A stretch of 64,000 bases of DNA from Cryptosporangium minutisporangium (GTDB lineage: Bacteria > Actinomycetota > Actinomycetes > Mycobacteriales > Cryptosporangiaceae), in NCBI RefSeq assembly GCF_039536245.1, contig NZ_BAAAYN010000023.1, forward strand, positions 130,875-194,874, read 5' to 3'. A program made the position numbers and the translations under genes. Position 1 is the stretch's first letter. The number at the start of each line of letters is the position of its first letter. The notes under the pieces are model-generated. The model had not been told where the DNA came from. It did no database searches and worked only from the letters and a program-made list of their open reading frames with translations. This document shows positions 15,992 through 26,900 of the stretch, one piece after another.

Positions 15992-18900
15992 TCACCCGAA
16001 CCGCTCCCGGAAATCGAGCTCGATGAACGTCCCGATCGGACCGCTGTCCAGCTCTCGACCGTCGGCGAGCGTCACGATCACTCCCAGCGGGACCTCCTCG
16101 CGCACGTCGATCCAGACGCCGGGAGGAAACGCCGGTGGCTGGTGACCGGCGAGCGGGAGGTTGACGACCAGCTCGGTGTCCGAACTCTGCACCGCGAACC
16201 GCTGCCCGCCGAAGCTGAACCTGACCGACTGTGCAGTGGCGAGACGCTGTCCGGTGATCGTGACCGACACCGTCTGGTCGGTTCGCGTGCGCCGGATCTG
16301 TGTCGGACGGACACCGGAGATCACGGGACGGTGCACCACGGTGAACAGCCCGGGCGTCTCGGTGGCACCGCCGATCGTCTCCACGCGAACCCCACGCGGC
16401 CCGGGGACCGCATCCGGCTCGACCGTGACCCGCAGCCGGACCCTGGTCGGCCCGGCGACGCCGAGGACCTCGGTGCGGACGCCGCCCCCGGTGACCGCCA
16501 GGCCGATCTCGGACAGGAAGCGCTCGCCGGTGACCACCACGTCGAACGGGCCTTCGCCCTGCTCGGCCTGGGCGCGATCCAGGGCGGTCACCCGCGGTAC
16601 CCCGGCCACCTGCGGGACGCCGAAGCCTTCCGGGAGGGAGCCCAGCGCGTCGGCGGGAACCGTGATCGTGTCGCCGTCGGCGTTGTTGGCCAGCCACACC
16701 GTGGGCAGGAACTGCTCGGCCGAGCCCACGGTGCCGGGCTCGACGAGGCGCAGCCGGACCAGGTCCACGGTCTCGTCGACGACCGCCTCCAGCGTGGCGA
16801 GGTCCCAGGTCTCGGCACGCGGGTCGGGTGGAACCGCGAGAAGGACGGACTGTGGCGGCTCGGAGGCGGGCGTGTCGAAGTGGAACGTGATCGCGGTCGT
16901 CTCCCGAGGGCTGGGCACCACCTCGACCCAGTCGTCGACGAGGAGGCCGCAGAGCGGGCCGGTCAGCGCGGGCAGGGCCTCCGCACAGTGGACCAGCGAG
17001 AGCCGCCCGCCCGGTGGCCGCAACGCTCCGTCGAGAGCACGACCCGCCCAACGGCCGCCCGGTACCGGCAACTGTCCGACTCGGAGCGCCAGCGGCGGAC
17101 GGGTCCCCAGGGCCTCGCCGTAGGCCGCGACCTCGTCGAAGACCGCGAGCGCCGGGCGGACCCGGCCCACCCGGGCGAACCAGGTGAGCGGATGGTCGGC
17201 CGGGTCCTCGCCGGTCGCATCGGTGGTGGCGAACGCCTCGGCGAGCCGATGGGGCTCGGCGAGGACGAAGCGGGGAAGGACGCGGAACTCGGCTCCGAGG
17301 AGCGCGTGCAACCGACCGAGGTGCGCGGCTGCCCGCTCGTCGGACGTGGGTGGTGCGGTGCGGCCGGGCGCGGTGAGGGCGTCGGCCAGTTCCGTCGCGA
17401 TGCGGGCCCGGCGCGACATCTCGGCGGCGACCAGGCCGGCCTGCCTGCCGAGGGCCGCCGCTGCCTGCGGGCCGCCCGGGCCGTCCGGGCCGTCCGGGCC
17501 ATCCGGGCCGTCCGGGCCGTCCGGGCCGTCCAGGCGCGGAACGGCGTCCGGGTCGTCGAACCCGGCGGCGTCCAGCAGCGTGGACCGGACGGCCTCGGCG
17601 TCGCTGACCGTTCCGTCGCCGTTCAGGTTCGCCGCCAGGACCGCGCGGATCTCGTCGAGGACGCCGACGACGAACTCGGCTCGATCGGCCAGGTCCTCCG
17701 GGTCCGTGCCGGACTCGACGCGTTCGCCAGACGGTGCGAGGTCCCGGTCGTCGAGCGCCCTGGCGGACGCGATCAGCACGCCGGCGGTACGAGCGACCTC
17801 CAGCGCCTCGGCGATGCTGAGCTCGTCCGCACCGGATCCCTCGGGGCCGACGATCAGCTCGACGACCGCGCCGGGTGGCGCGCCCCGCCCGACCAGCCAG
17901 CGCAACCGCTCCTCGAGCTCTGCCGGGCGCCCGGCGACGTGCACGAAGTCGAGCGGGGACAACTGCAGTTCGTCCAGGCCCACCCGGCGCTCGGTGGACT
18001 GCCCGTCGCTGCCGACTGTCCGGGCCCGGCAGGTGATCCGCGCCGGATCCCCGAGCAGCGCACCCGCCCAGGCGTTGAGCTGCGGCTCCGCGTGAGCACG
18101 AACCTGTCGGGCGCCGGTCGGCCAGTGCGGGAAGGTCGGGGGCGCGCCGCCGAACAGCAGGACGACGCGGTGGGTGATGCCGACGCCGGTGCGCGGTGTG
18201 CGGGAGAACTCGGGCTCCGGGGCCGCCTCGTCACCGGTTGCCGCCGCCTGCAGCGCGGCCGCGGACCTGGTGGGATTGCCCTGTACGGCCTGGTAGACGC
18301 TCTCCGCGACCAGGAGGTCGCTGGTCGCGTCCAGGACGTCGGCCAGCTCCGCGAGTACTGCGAGGATCTTCTCGGCATCCGGCCCGCCGGACGGCGGCAG
18401 GTCACCGGTACCGAACGGGATCCCGGCACCGGTGTGCAGCTCCACCAGCTTCAACCCGTCGACGACGATCCCGGCGGCGAGCGGCGGGTCGGCCGCGACG
18501 GTGACCGCCGTCGGGGCGAGCCGCCGGAACGGGTCGATCCAGCGGTCCAGCCGGGCGTCGTGCAGCGCCCGTTCGAAGCGGTAACCCAGCAACGTTCCCA
18601 GTGTCTGTCCCTGCCGCGAGCCCTCGAGCAAGCCGTGGGCGAGCCGTACCCGCGCCGACGAGAGATCGAAGGTGAACGCGTCACCGGGGTGGCTCAGGTG
18701 ACCGTTGCGGAGCACGGCGGCGGCAGCGGCCTGCGGGATCGACGGCGCGTGCACGTAGCCGTGGTTGTCGACCGCCTCGCTGACGTCGCCCTCCGCCACC
18801 TCCTGCGGCACCGTCACCGGGCGACGCGTGGGCGCCGGCGAAAGCCCGGTGAGCACTCCCCACCCGCCGACCAGCACACCGCGGGAGCGTTCGGGCGACG

Positions 18901-21256
18901 AAGCCCGCAGCGTGGCGAGCCGTTTGGTCGCGAACGACGTGATCCAGGCGTCTAGCCGGTGAGCGGAGAGATCGAGGGTCTCGCGCAGCAACCGGTCGAG
19001 GGTGGCCGGCGCGCACGACTCGAGGTGCACGAGGCCGTCGCGGACCTCGGCCAGTGCCTGCGACGGCGTGGCCGAGGGTCGCCGCGGCGCGTCCAGCGCC
19101 GCGAGTGAGCGCAGGTCGTCTGCCGGGGTGGCGACGTGCTGCTGCTGGAGCCAGGTGCCCAGCGGAGTCGCGCCGGTGACCGCGGGAACGGCGGTCGCGA
19201 GTCGCTCCCGCGGCAGCGGGCCCCCACCGGCCAGACCGACCAGCTCGGTCTCGTCGGTGGCGTCCGGCGCGAGCAGGCCGTGTTCGATCAGCAGCGCGTC
19301 ACCGGCCGCCAGGTACTGCCGGAGGAGCGCGTGCCGGAGCAACAGGAACAGCAGCGAGTTGGTGTCCGGATCGAGCGCGCGCGCAGCGAGCGCGATCGGG
19401 TCGGTGCCCCGCAATTCGGCGAACCAGACCGGGGCCGACCCGTTCCCCGGCTGCACCACGGGTGGTGCGAGCGCCCACGACCGGTCGGGTGGGAGGAAGA
19501 ACGCGCCGGCGATCCGTGGCTGCCAGTCGGGCTTGCCCACTCCGGCGAGCGCCTCGGTGATCAGTGCGCGCTGGCGCGCCAGCAGGTCGAGGATCTCGGC
19601 GCGGGGCATGCCCATGAACGACAGGGCGTTGCGGACCCACTCGGTACCGAAGACGGCCCGGCATGTGTAGTTCGCCGACACCGGCTCCTGCTGGAGCATG
19701 CGGAGGAACTCGTCGCTGCTCGTTCCCTCCGGGCGGACCCGTGGGGTGGTCGCCGCGGCCGCGCGCCACAGCTCGCGCACGCGTCGGAGGAAGCCGGTGA
19801 CGGCGGCGTCGATCGGGGCGCCGTCGTCCGGGACGAACCGGTCCAGGCTGGTCACCGGCAGCACGCCGTACGGCTGACGGCCGATCCGGACGGTCGGAAG
19901 CGGACCGCCGGCCCGCACCCAGTCCGTGAAGTGACGACGTCCGTGTGCGATCGCCGTATCGCTCAGCGTCGGTGCCATCAGCTGGCGGAGGTAGTATCCC
20001 CAAGTGGCCGGCCACAGTGCGGTGTTCATCGCGAGGGCGTCGGTTTCCTGCCGCCCGTCCGCACCGGCGACGTGGGCGAAGACGCCGCTGTCCAGCCCGA
20101 GTGCCACCGCGAGCCGATCACCGTCGGAGCCGTCGCCGCTCGCGCACAACGGTGCGCCGCGCTCGGCGGAGAACGTGCTCTCGGCCGACGGCTTCGCCGA
20201 CCATCCCGAACCGCCCTCGACCGTATTGTTCGTCGGGGTCCCGCGCGGAACCAACGCCAACCCGTCGGTGTAGTGGTGACCGTCGAGCACCTCCGCCAGC
20301 GCGGTGGCGCCGATGTCCGGCCCTTCCCCGGTGCGCACTCCGAGGACCAGCAGCCGATCGAGCCCGCCCGCCGCGTCCGGGTCGAGCGGTACGCGCACCG
20401 CCATACCCGCCGCGACCGCCTCGTCGATCTCGACCAGCCAGCGGATCCCCTCGTCGACGGCGGGACCACCCGGCTGGTCCGCGTTCGGCGACGGCCCGGT
20501 CTGCAGTGGAGTGCGGATCGGGGCGCCCGCGGCCACCAGCACCCGCTCGCCGCCCCGGTATCCGAACACGACCCAGCGGTCCGGCAACAGACGCGCCTCG
20601 TCAGCTCGGTTCCAGGTATGCGTGCGAGTTCCGGCGCCGCGCGCACCGGGGGCGGACTGCCGAGCGATCCAGGCCGCTCGCCGCGGTCCGTACCGCTCGG
20701 CGAGCTGACGCCAGGCAGCGCGGTCGGCGGGGGTTCCGCCCTCGGCTCCGCGCTGGGCCCAATAGTTGGCTCCCCACTCGGCTTCGTCGGACGTCAGCTC
20801 GGCTTCGAACGCGTACTGCTGAACCTCATCGGTGAAGACGCGCAGCACGAGCTCGCTACCGTCGGGACCGTCGCTGAGGCACACCTCGAGCCGCACCGGG
20901 AACAGCGCGACCGGCCAGCCCCCCGGGGCGTCCCCGCTGAGGAGCACCGCGATCGCCGCCCGGATCCGGTCGAGCTGGAGGCCCGTCCGCGGCTCCCACT
21001 CGACCCTGCCCTGACCGGCTTGGTCGGAGATGTCGGCCAGCGCGCGATCCCCGGCCCGGAGGACACCCGGATCGGCGGGAACGCGGCGCAGCGCCCCGGC
21101 GAGCGCGCCGAGATCCACGCGCCACTGCTCGGTGCGCACCGCCCACTCCAGGGCTCGCAACCGCGTCAGGTTGTCCGGGAACTGCCCGGCAGCCGCCGTC
21201 GCGGCGAGATCGGCCTGCACGCCCGCCCACGCGAGTAGTTCGTCGACCCCGATCAC
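15992..21256 (-). CDS. Giant protein of unknown function with Gly-Pro-Asp repeat and IPT/TIG-like C-terminus (1754 aa)
   Basis: The start is GTG 21256, whose GTGA overlaps the stop of the preceding gene; the frame is open upstream to 22900, but that part is antisense-frame shadow of the neighbour. No known enzyme motif was found. Blocks that look conserved include WGANYWAQRG near 180, RIGRQPYGVLPVTSLDRF near 440, and GFGVPQVAGVPRV near 1545. Residues 1243-1260 are six consecutive Asp-Gly-Pro units, a collagen-like hinge. The final roughly 200 residues resemble two IPT/TIG beta-sandwich repeats (VTGERFLSEIGLAVTGGG; VTITGQRLATAQSVRFSFGG). There is no signal peptide or transmembrane helix. Size, beta-rich tail and hinge suggest a structural or scaffold component of a large assembly (inference). 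Confidence 0.82.
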   Translation of the reverse strand: MIGVDELLAWAGVQADLAATAAAGQFPDNLTRLRALEWAVRTEQWRVDLGALAGALRRVPADPGVLRAGDRALADISDQAGQGRVEWEPRTGLQLDRIRAAIAVLLSGDAPGGWPVALFPVRLEVCLSDGPDGSELVLRVFTDEVQQYAFEAELTSDEAEWGANYWAQRGAEGGTPADRAAWRQLAERYGPRRAAWIARQSAPGARGAGTRTHTWNRADEARLLPDRWVVFGYRGGERVLVAAGAPIRTPLQTGPSPNADQPGGPAVDEGIRWLVEIDEAVAAGMAVRVPLDPDAAGGLDRLLVLGVRTGEGPDIGATALAEVLDGHHYTDGLALVPRGTPTNNTVEGGSGWSAKPSAESTFSAERGAPLCASGDGSDGDRLAVALGLDSGVFAHVAGADGRQETDALAMNTALWPATWGYYLRQLMAPTLSDTAIAHGRRHFTDWVRAGGPLPTVRIGRQPYGVLPVTSLDRFVPDDGAPIDAAVTGFLRRVRELWRAAAATTPRVRPEGTSSDEFLRMLQQEPVSANYTCRAVFGTEWVRNALSFMGMPRAEILDLLARQRALITEALAGVGKPDWQPRIAGAFFLPPDRSWALAPPVVQPGNGSAPVWFAELRGTDPIALAARALDPDTNSLLFLLLRHALLRQYLAAGDALLIEHGLLAPDATDETELVGLAGGGPLPRERLATAVPAVTGATPLGTWLQQQHVATPADDLRSLAALDAPRRPSATPSQALAEVRDGLVHLESCAPATLDRLLRETLDLSAHRLDAWITSFATKRLATLRASSPERSRGVLVGGWGVLTGLSPAPTRRPVTVPQEVAEGDVSEAVDNHGYVHAPSIPQAAAAAVLRNGHLSHPGDAFTFDLSSARVRLAHGLLEGSRQGQTLGTLLGYRFERALHDARLDRWIDPFRRLAPTAVTVAADPPLAAGIVVDGLKLVELHTGAGIPFGTGDLPPSGGPDAEKILAVLAELADVLDATSDLLVAESVYQAVQGNPTRSAAALQAAATGDEAAPEPEFSRTPRTGVGITHRVVLLFGGAPPTFPHWPTGARQVRAHAEPQLNAWAGALLGDPARITCRARTVGSDGQSTERRVGLDELQLSPLDFVHVAGRPAELEERLRWLVGRGAPPGAVVELIVGPEGSGADELSIAEALEVARTAGVLIASARALDDRDLAPSGERVESGTDPEDLADRAEFVVGVLDEIRAVLAANLNGDGTVSDAEAVRSTLLDAAGFDDPDAVPRLDGPDGPDGPDGPDGPDGPGGPQAAAALGRQAGLVAAEMSRRARIATELADALTAPGRTAPPTSDERAAAHLGRLHALLGAEFRVLPRFVLAEPHRLAEAFATTDATGEDPADHPLTWFARVGRVRPALAVFDEVAAYGEALGTRPPLALRVGQLPVPGGRWAGRALDGALRPPGGRLSLVHCAEALPALTGPLCGLLVDDWVEVVPSPRETTAITFHFDTPASEPPQSVLLAVPPDPRAETWDLATLEAVVDETVDLVRLRLVEPGTVGSAEQFLPTVWLANNADGDTITVPADALGSLPEGFGVPQVAGVPRVTALDRAQAEQGEGPFDVVVTGERFLSEIGLAVTGGGVRTEVLGVAGPTRVRLRVTVEPDAVPGPRGVRVETIGGATETPGLFTVVHRPVISGVRPTQIRRTRTDQTVSVTITGQRLATAQSVRFSFGGQRFAVQSSDTELVVNLPLAGHQPPAFPPGVWIDVREEVPLGVIVTLADGRELDSGPIGTFIELDFRERFG
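17477..17530 (-). repeat. Six 9-bp tandem repeats encoding Asp-Gly-Pro
   Basis: Six adjacent copies of the 9-bp unit CGGGCCGTC (plus strand; one copy has A for G) encode six Asp-Gly-Pro triplets, followed by a Gly-Gly-Pro variant. It lies in frame in the 1754-aa gene, at about residues 1243-1260. Copy number is likely to vary between strains through slippage. Confidence 0.9.
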
Positions 21257-23967
21257 TGCCGCGGCTCCTCGGCTCGGCGCGGCGGCAGCAGCAGGTCCGC
21301 GTGCAGGGCGATCCGCACGGGAAGCTGCCTGGTCAGAACCGCCAGATCCGCCGACCCCGCTCCCCACCGTGCTCCGGCGCGGTCCGGCATCGGCAGGTCC
21401 GCGAGGCGATCGACGACGGCGGGCGCGTAGGTCAACTGGTCGTACTCCGCGCGCGAGTCGGCGAGGTGGCCCCAGCTGAGGTCGGCCCCGCGTCCGGGCC
21501 GGCCGCCGACCCACTCCGCCTCGGGCAGCGTTTCGTCCGGCTGATCGAGACCGAAGCGGGACTCGGTCGGAGGCTGCTCGAGTACCACGAACCAGCCCTC
21601 GCCCGGGCCCCCGCCGCTTCGGGCCTCCTCTTCGTCCAGGTCGAAGCCGAAGAAGCTGAGGTCGGTACCGATGCTGCCGGCGAACACCGGCTCCTTCACG
21701 TTCGCGGCGATCGAGTCGTCGGCGAGCGTGCGTTGCGCGGCTCCGGCCTCGCGCGCGGCGAGGACGGCACGGACCATCGTCCGCGGATAGCGGCGAAGAA
21801 GATCGCTCCGGAGCACCATCACCAGCTGGTCGGCGGCGTGCTGCGCGGTCAGGTGGCTGCCGAGTGCGGAGCCTGCGGGCCAGTTCTCCTCGTCGATCGG
21901 CAGGATGTCCCCGTCGACCGCTGCCCGACCGGTACCGCGAACGTCCCAGAAGTGCCGGAAGTAGGTGGCGCGCAGGTCGGTCGGGTAGCCGCGCCAGCGA
22001 AGCTCGCGGGCGAACTCGTGGTTCAGACCCACCATGAACGCCTCGACGAAACGGGGGTTGGTCTCCAGGAGCAGGACGGTGTTCGAGGGAATCCGCTCGG
22101 CGCCGGGCAGCAGCAGGTCGTCGCTGATCCGCTTCAGCGCCTCGTATATCGCGTCGGTGAACGTGGGCGGCGCGAGTGCCGGCGCGAGGTCGTCGCCCGC
22201 CGGTTGATGTCCGGCGGGAAGCCGCACCCGCGCCCGCACCCGACGGCCGACCGTGTTCCGCGGGGCGAGGCCGAGGAGCAGTGCCGCCCGCAGCTGGGGC
22301 AGTGCGAGATCCGGAATCGTCGGGACGGGTACCGGCGCCAGTGCGGTCAGCGGGTCGAGCACCCGGGTCGTCGCTGTCCGGAAGGAGGCCGCGGCGGAGT
22401 CCGTGGCCGTCGACGTCAGATCGAGCATCGACGTGTCCAGCGTGTTCATCACCGGGGGCGCGTCCGACGGCGCGTCCGGCGCGCGGTTGATCCGCAGCAG
22501 GCGCTCGCCGTCGGGCGTCCCGGTGAGTCCAGCGCGCCGCAGCAGCGGTCCGCGCGGGCGCAGCAGCCGACGAGCGGGCACCGAGAGCAGCGCCAGCGGT
22601 AGTCCAGCGGTCCGTAGGTCTCCGGTGACCGTGGAGGATCCGAAGTCGACACCGGCCTGAACGGACGCCGTGATGCGGAGCAGCGCGTCGGCGGGGAGCG
22701 GTCCCAGATGTCGGGCGAGCAGCGACTCCGCGGCGCTGCGGGCGAGCTGCGCGCGAGCGTGCAGCCTGTTGACCGCGGGGAGGTCTCCGGCACGGGTCCA
22801 GGCCGCAGCCATCAACTCTTCCTGACGATCGGCCACCGCGCGGCTGCCGAGTCCGGCAGCCGCGCGGAACCGCGGGTCCAGGTTGAGCTCCGCCAACCAC
22901 CCGGGCGCGTCGGGATCGACCCCGGTCGCCGTCGTCTGGATGCCGCCGTACAACGGTGGGGTGAGCCGTGGGGTCCCGTCCGCGGCTCCGGCGTTGACCA
23001 GCTGCGCGAGACGCGCCCGCAGATCGACGGCGACGTCGGGATCCGCTTCCTCGGCGCGATCGGCTTCCGGGACCCGGAGCGCTCCTTCGAAGCCGAGCCG
23101 GCGTTCGTCCGGTCCCAGGTCGAGCCCGGCCAGTTCATGACCGAGGCCGCCGAGGTCGAGCACCCGCGTGCCGACGCCCGGTATCCCCCGCCGTCCGGTG
23201 AGCCGACTGACGAGCGACTCGAAGTCTTCCTGCTCACCGGTGGAGAACTGCCACGAGTAGTACACCGGGAGAGCGACCTCGGCATCGGTCGGCTCCCACG
23301 CGGGCAGCAGGGGTCCGCGGTTCTCCACGGGTTCGCCGAGACCGGCCAGACGCCCGGCCAGGAACGTGGGCACGACGCAGGCGAGGTACGCCGTGTACGG
23401 ACGGAGCCGCCGCGGGCAGATCAGGCGGGAGACCGTGCGCTCGGGCGCGTCGCTCAGGATGGTCGTCAACGCGTCCGGCATCGCCGGAACCCCGGTGACC
23501 TCGGTGTGCGCCCAGGCCCAGGCCTCGCGGGGGTTCGGCAGCTCGGCGCCGGGAACACGCAGGACCGGCGTGGGCTGCTGCGGATCCGCGGTCACCGTGG
23601 CACCCTGCTGCGGAACGACGACCAGACTGATCCACGGGCGCAGCCGACCGTTGTCGTCGGCGCTGGCCGGAGTGAACAGCCACGGCAACGCCGGCGGGTC
23701 GAACTCGATGCTCGGGAAGTTGTTCGGCTCGTAGTCGACGCCGAGGTGCGGCGGATCGGTCCGCACGACCAGCCGGGGATCGAGGCCGACGACGTCACCC
23801 GGGCCGAGGAGATGCGCCCGGACGTCCGGAGCCGGCACACCGTTCACCTCGGCGGTGAGGGTCAGCTCGACGCGGTTGGTCAGTCCGTCCTGCCCGTCGC
23901 GGGCCTCGATGCCCACGGCGGTTCCTTCGCGGACCCACGAGAGCAGCGTCGAACGTGCGGTGGTCAC
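21253..23967 (-). CDS. Conserved hypothetical protein of the giant cluster (904 aa)
   Basis: The start is GTG 23967, giving a GTGA overlap with the stop of the DUF6603-type gene; the longer frame to 24135 duplicates coding sequence of that gene. The protein begins with TTARSTLLSWVREGTAVGIEA. It contains highly patterned blocks that look conserved: EPNNFPSIEFDPPALPWLF near 80, VGLNHEFARELRWRGYPTD near 650, followed by TYFRHFWD, and LLRRYPRTMVRAVLA near 725. I associate the NHEFARE-L-RGYPTD-TYFRHFWD pattern with uncharacterised bacterial families only. There is no signal peptide, transmembrane helix or nucleotide-binding motif. It is co-translated with both neighbours and is presumably an obligate partner of the 1754-aa protein. 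Confidence 0.82.
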   Translation of the reverse strand: MTTARSTLLSWVREGTAVGIEARDGQDGLTNRVELTLTAEVNGVPAPDVRAHLLGPGDVVGLDPRLVVRTDPPHLGVDYEPNNFPSIEFDPPALPWLFTPASADDNGRLRPWISLVVVPQQGATVTADPQQPTPVLRVPGAELPNPREAWAWAHTEVTGVPAMPDALTTILSDAPERTVSRLICPRRLRPYTAYLACVVPTFLAGRLAGLGEPVENRGPLLPAWEPTDAEVALPVYYSWQFSTGEQEDFESLVSRLTGRRGIPGVGTRVLDLGGLGHELAGLDLGPDERRLGFEGALRVPEADRAEEADPDVAVDLRARLAQLVNAGAADGTPRLTPPLYGGIQTTATGVDPDAPGWLAELNLDPRFRAAAGLGSRAVADRQEELMAAAWTRAGDLPAVNRLHARAQLARSAAESLLARHLGPLPADALLRITASVQAGVDFGSSTVTGDLRTAGLPLALLSVPARRLLRPRGPLLRRAGLTGTPDGERLLRINRAPDAPSDAPPVMNTLDTSMLDLTSTATDSAAASFRTATTRVLDPLTALAPVPVPTIPDLALPQLRAALLLGLAPRNTVGRRVRARVRLPAGHQPAGDDLAPALAPPTFTDAIYEALKRISDDLLLPGAERIPSNTVLLLETNPRFVEAFMVGLNHEFARELRWRGYPTDLRATYFRHFWDVRGTGRAAVDGDILPIDEENWPAGSALGSHLTAQHAADQLVMVLRSDLLRRYPRTMVRAVLAAREAGAAQRTLADDSIAANVKEPVFAGSIGTDLSFFGFDLDEEEARSGGGPGEGWFVVLEQPPTESRFGLDQPDETLPEAEWVGGRPGRGADLSWGHLADSRAEYDQLTYAPAVVDRLADLPMPDRAGARWGAGSADLAVLTRQLPVRIALHADLLLPPRRAEEPRQ

Positions 23968-26900
23968 GGCGTCACCTCGTGCGCGGGTGTCAGGCGCAGC
24001 CCGCGAGCGAGGCCCGGCTGCTCGATCCGCAGCCGCCGCAGAAGCCCGGCCGCCTGGCCGTACCCGACGCCGGAGTCGAACTCCGCGGTGAACGGCGTGG
24101 CCGGGACACGCTCGCCGGTGACGGCGACGACCCACGCCGACTCCTGCAGGCTGACGTCCAGCGGTCTCCCACCGAGGCGGCGCAGCTCCGTGCGGCCCGC
24201 CGCCCCGCCGGCCGCGAGTCCGGTCGCGCGTTCGTCCGTGAGGTCGCGCGTGCTCCGGGAGGCCACGACGAGGTCGTCGCTGTCGGGCGAAGCACGGTCG
24301 TAGACGCGGTCCTCGTAGCCCAGGTCGATCGTGAGGGCCCCGGAACCGGTCGGCGGCAGGCCGTACCGGGCGGGCTCTACTCGTTTGCCCACCGGTAGCT
24401 GCTGGAACGACGGGGCGGTGAGCGGATCGGAGAGATCCTGGTACTGGCCGAGCGCGACCGGCTCGCGGACGGTCGCGAGCTTCGGACTCTCACTCCCGAC
24501 TCGGACAGCGCCGATCGCGAAGAACCGCTCCTCCCCCGCGAGCTGGGCGCTGCCGTAGCGGGTGATCTCCAGCTCCAGCGGTACGACGCGCTGCTGTACC
24601 GCGATCGTGCCCAACGGATGGAGCAGCAGCGGTTCGTCGGTGTCCGGGTCGTCGGTGTCCGGGTCGCCGGCGCGGAGACTCACCATCGTGGTGCCGTCCG
24701 GCGGGAGCTGGCCGCGCCAGTTCGTCCGGTCGCCGAGTGCCTTCCGCAGCCGATCCCCGACGTCCACGACCTCCGGCGGAACCGGCGGCTCGGGTAGGCC
24801 GAACGTGTGGTCGACCTGGATCGTGTGGGAGCCGAAGAAGTCGAACGTCGCTGCGCCGACGATCCGCGTCGGCGCCGGTCCGCTGAGCGTGCCCTCCAGC
24901 CGGATCGCGAACAGGGGCGAGCCGCCCCACTTCAACGCCACTCCGGCGTGCACGTCGACGAGGAACGCGAACGGCACGAACTGCAGCAGCGCGTCGAAGC
25001 CGAAGTTGGCCTCGATGCTGAACGGGCCGACGCCCACGAACAGATCCAGGCGGGCGCCCATCTGCGCAGTGTTCGGCGTGAGGGCCAGGTAGGTCTCCAG
25101 CCGGAGCCGGGGATTGTCACCGCTGGCCAGGGCGATCGTCATCCGCCGCAGGCGTGGGAAGCCGGCGGGCGGGGCGAAGCGGGGGTTGAAGCCGCCCACG
25201 GCGATGATCAACTCGGGCCGGGCACCGAAGTTGACCCGGATCGCCATCTCGCCGGCGACGGTGAACGCCGCGATCCGGGAGTCGCGGAGCACGGCGTCGA
25301 TGGCCAGCTCCCGAGCGGCGAAATCGAGCGTCCCGAGCACGTCGATCTTGAGGTCGACGACCGGCGACTCCGGTTTCGGCAGAGCCATCGTCAACCTGCC
25401 CAGCAGGACGACGCGTACCGGGTTCGGCAGCTCCACCATCACGCCGAGCACGGCCGTGATCAGCGGTGGCGAGCCCCAGTTCAGCTTCACCATCGGACCC
25501 AGCAGGAACTGGCCCGGTGCGATCGGGAAGAATCGCCCGAGATCGCTGACCACGCGGCGGGCGTTCGCGGCGAGATTCTGGGGGAACAACACCGAGTCGA
25601 GTCCACCGGTGCGCAGCCCGTCGCGGATCGCGTCGATGGCGATGCGGCGGTTCACGCCGAGGAACCCGCCCACGCCGCTCAGCGTGAAGCCGAAGCCGAG
25701 CTGGATCGGCGTGAACTCCGCCGAGATCAACACGAACAGCGAGAACCCGTCGGAACCGTCGGGCATCCGGGTGGCGAGCAGCCCGACGGCCTTCAGCGCG
25801 ATGCCGGCGAACTGCAGTTCCAGGGCTCCGGCGTACTGCCGGTTGACCCGGTCGATGAACAGGTAGCCGCCCCCGGTGACGACGCTGCTGTCGATCGCCA
25901 GTCCGACGCCGATCGGCGGCTGGAACTCGACGGCGAGATCGACCGGCCCGAGGTTGCCGCCGTCCTCCGGGAACGTGAGCACGAGGCGCAGCCCGAGCCG
26001 CTCAGCCGACGCGGAGAACGGTCCCAGCTTGGCCTCGACGTTCAGCGCGACGGTCGCGGCGACCTCCCCGTCGGTCGGCTCGACCGCCAGGTAGACCGAG
26101 GGGATCTTGAGGAACCCCAGGTCGAGCGGGACGTCGATCGTCGTCGACAGGCCCGGCGCGCCGCCGCCACCGCTCGGCGTTCCCGCGCGGAAGTGCAGAC
26201 CGCGGGTGTTGGACCAGCCGAGGGCCAGATCGAACGGAGCGCGGATCCCCTCGGCGGGGAGAATCTTTTGCAGGAAGCCGTCTCCGTCCCCCGCCGCGAT
26301 CACCATCGCGGCGGTCCCGATCTCGAGCGCGAGCCCGTACTCCTGGTGCTCGCTGGTCAGCCCCACGTCGGCACGCAGGCCGATGCGGCCGAGCTCGAGC
26401 CGGGTGCCTTCCGCGCCGCCGATCCGCAGTGCCGGTGCGTTCGGGTCGACACCGACGCGCTCCGCGGTGACCGTAGCCCGGACGTCGGCGTCCTCGACGC
26501 CGTCCGGCAGCGTCACCCCGTTCGGGCCGACGCCGAAGCCCGTCACGGTGCCGGTCACCGAAATCCCGACTCGCCAGGCGCCGCCCTCCCAGGTGAATGC
26601 GACCGTACCGGCCAGCGCGGCGGTGACCGCGGGTCCACCGTCCGACGCCGGGACGAGCGCCAGGGTCAGCTCGAGCGCCGACGCGTCTGCCGGAGCGTCG
26701 GCCGGGAACCGCAGGATGAGGGAGCGGGCGACCAGGCTCGCCGCGGCGGGTGTGGCGCCGTCGCCGGGGTCCAGCGGCGCGCCCACGGTGACGTCGACGC
26801 CGAGCCCGGCCAGCAGCGGTCCGAGCCGTCCGAACAGGTGGGCGGCCAGTTCCCGCGCTGCCGCGTCGTCGGCCATGTCGTGCAGCGGGTACTCGGCCTT

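Noticed and set aside
17468-17530. Tandem 9-bp repeat considered as a CRISPR array or regulatory repeat
   Set aside because: Units are adjacent, without spacers, and lie in frame inside a coding sequence as Asp-Gly-Pro codons.
15890-18955. Long rightward frame (about 1021 codons) opposite the 1754-aa gene
   Set aside because: Its sequence is dominated by Arg, Gly, Pro and Asp repeats with no recognisable family, and the opposite strand has the block-patterned protein in the same region. It is an antisense shadow of GC-rich codons.
21257-22900. N-terminal extension of the 1754-aa protein frame up to 22900
   Set aside because: This part is out-of-frame with the 904-aa protein encoded there, is Arg/Ala/Gly-rich, and the GTGA overlap at 21256 gives a natural start.
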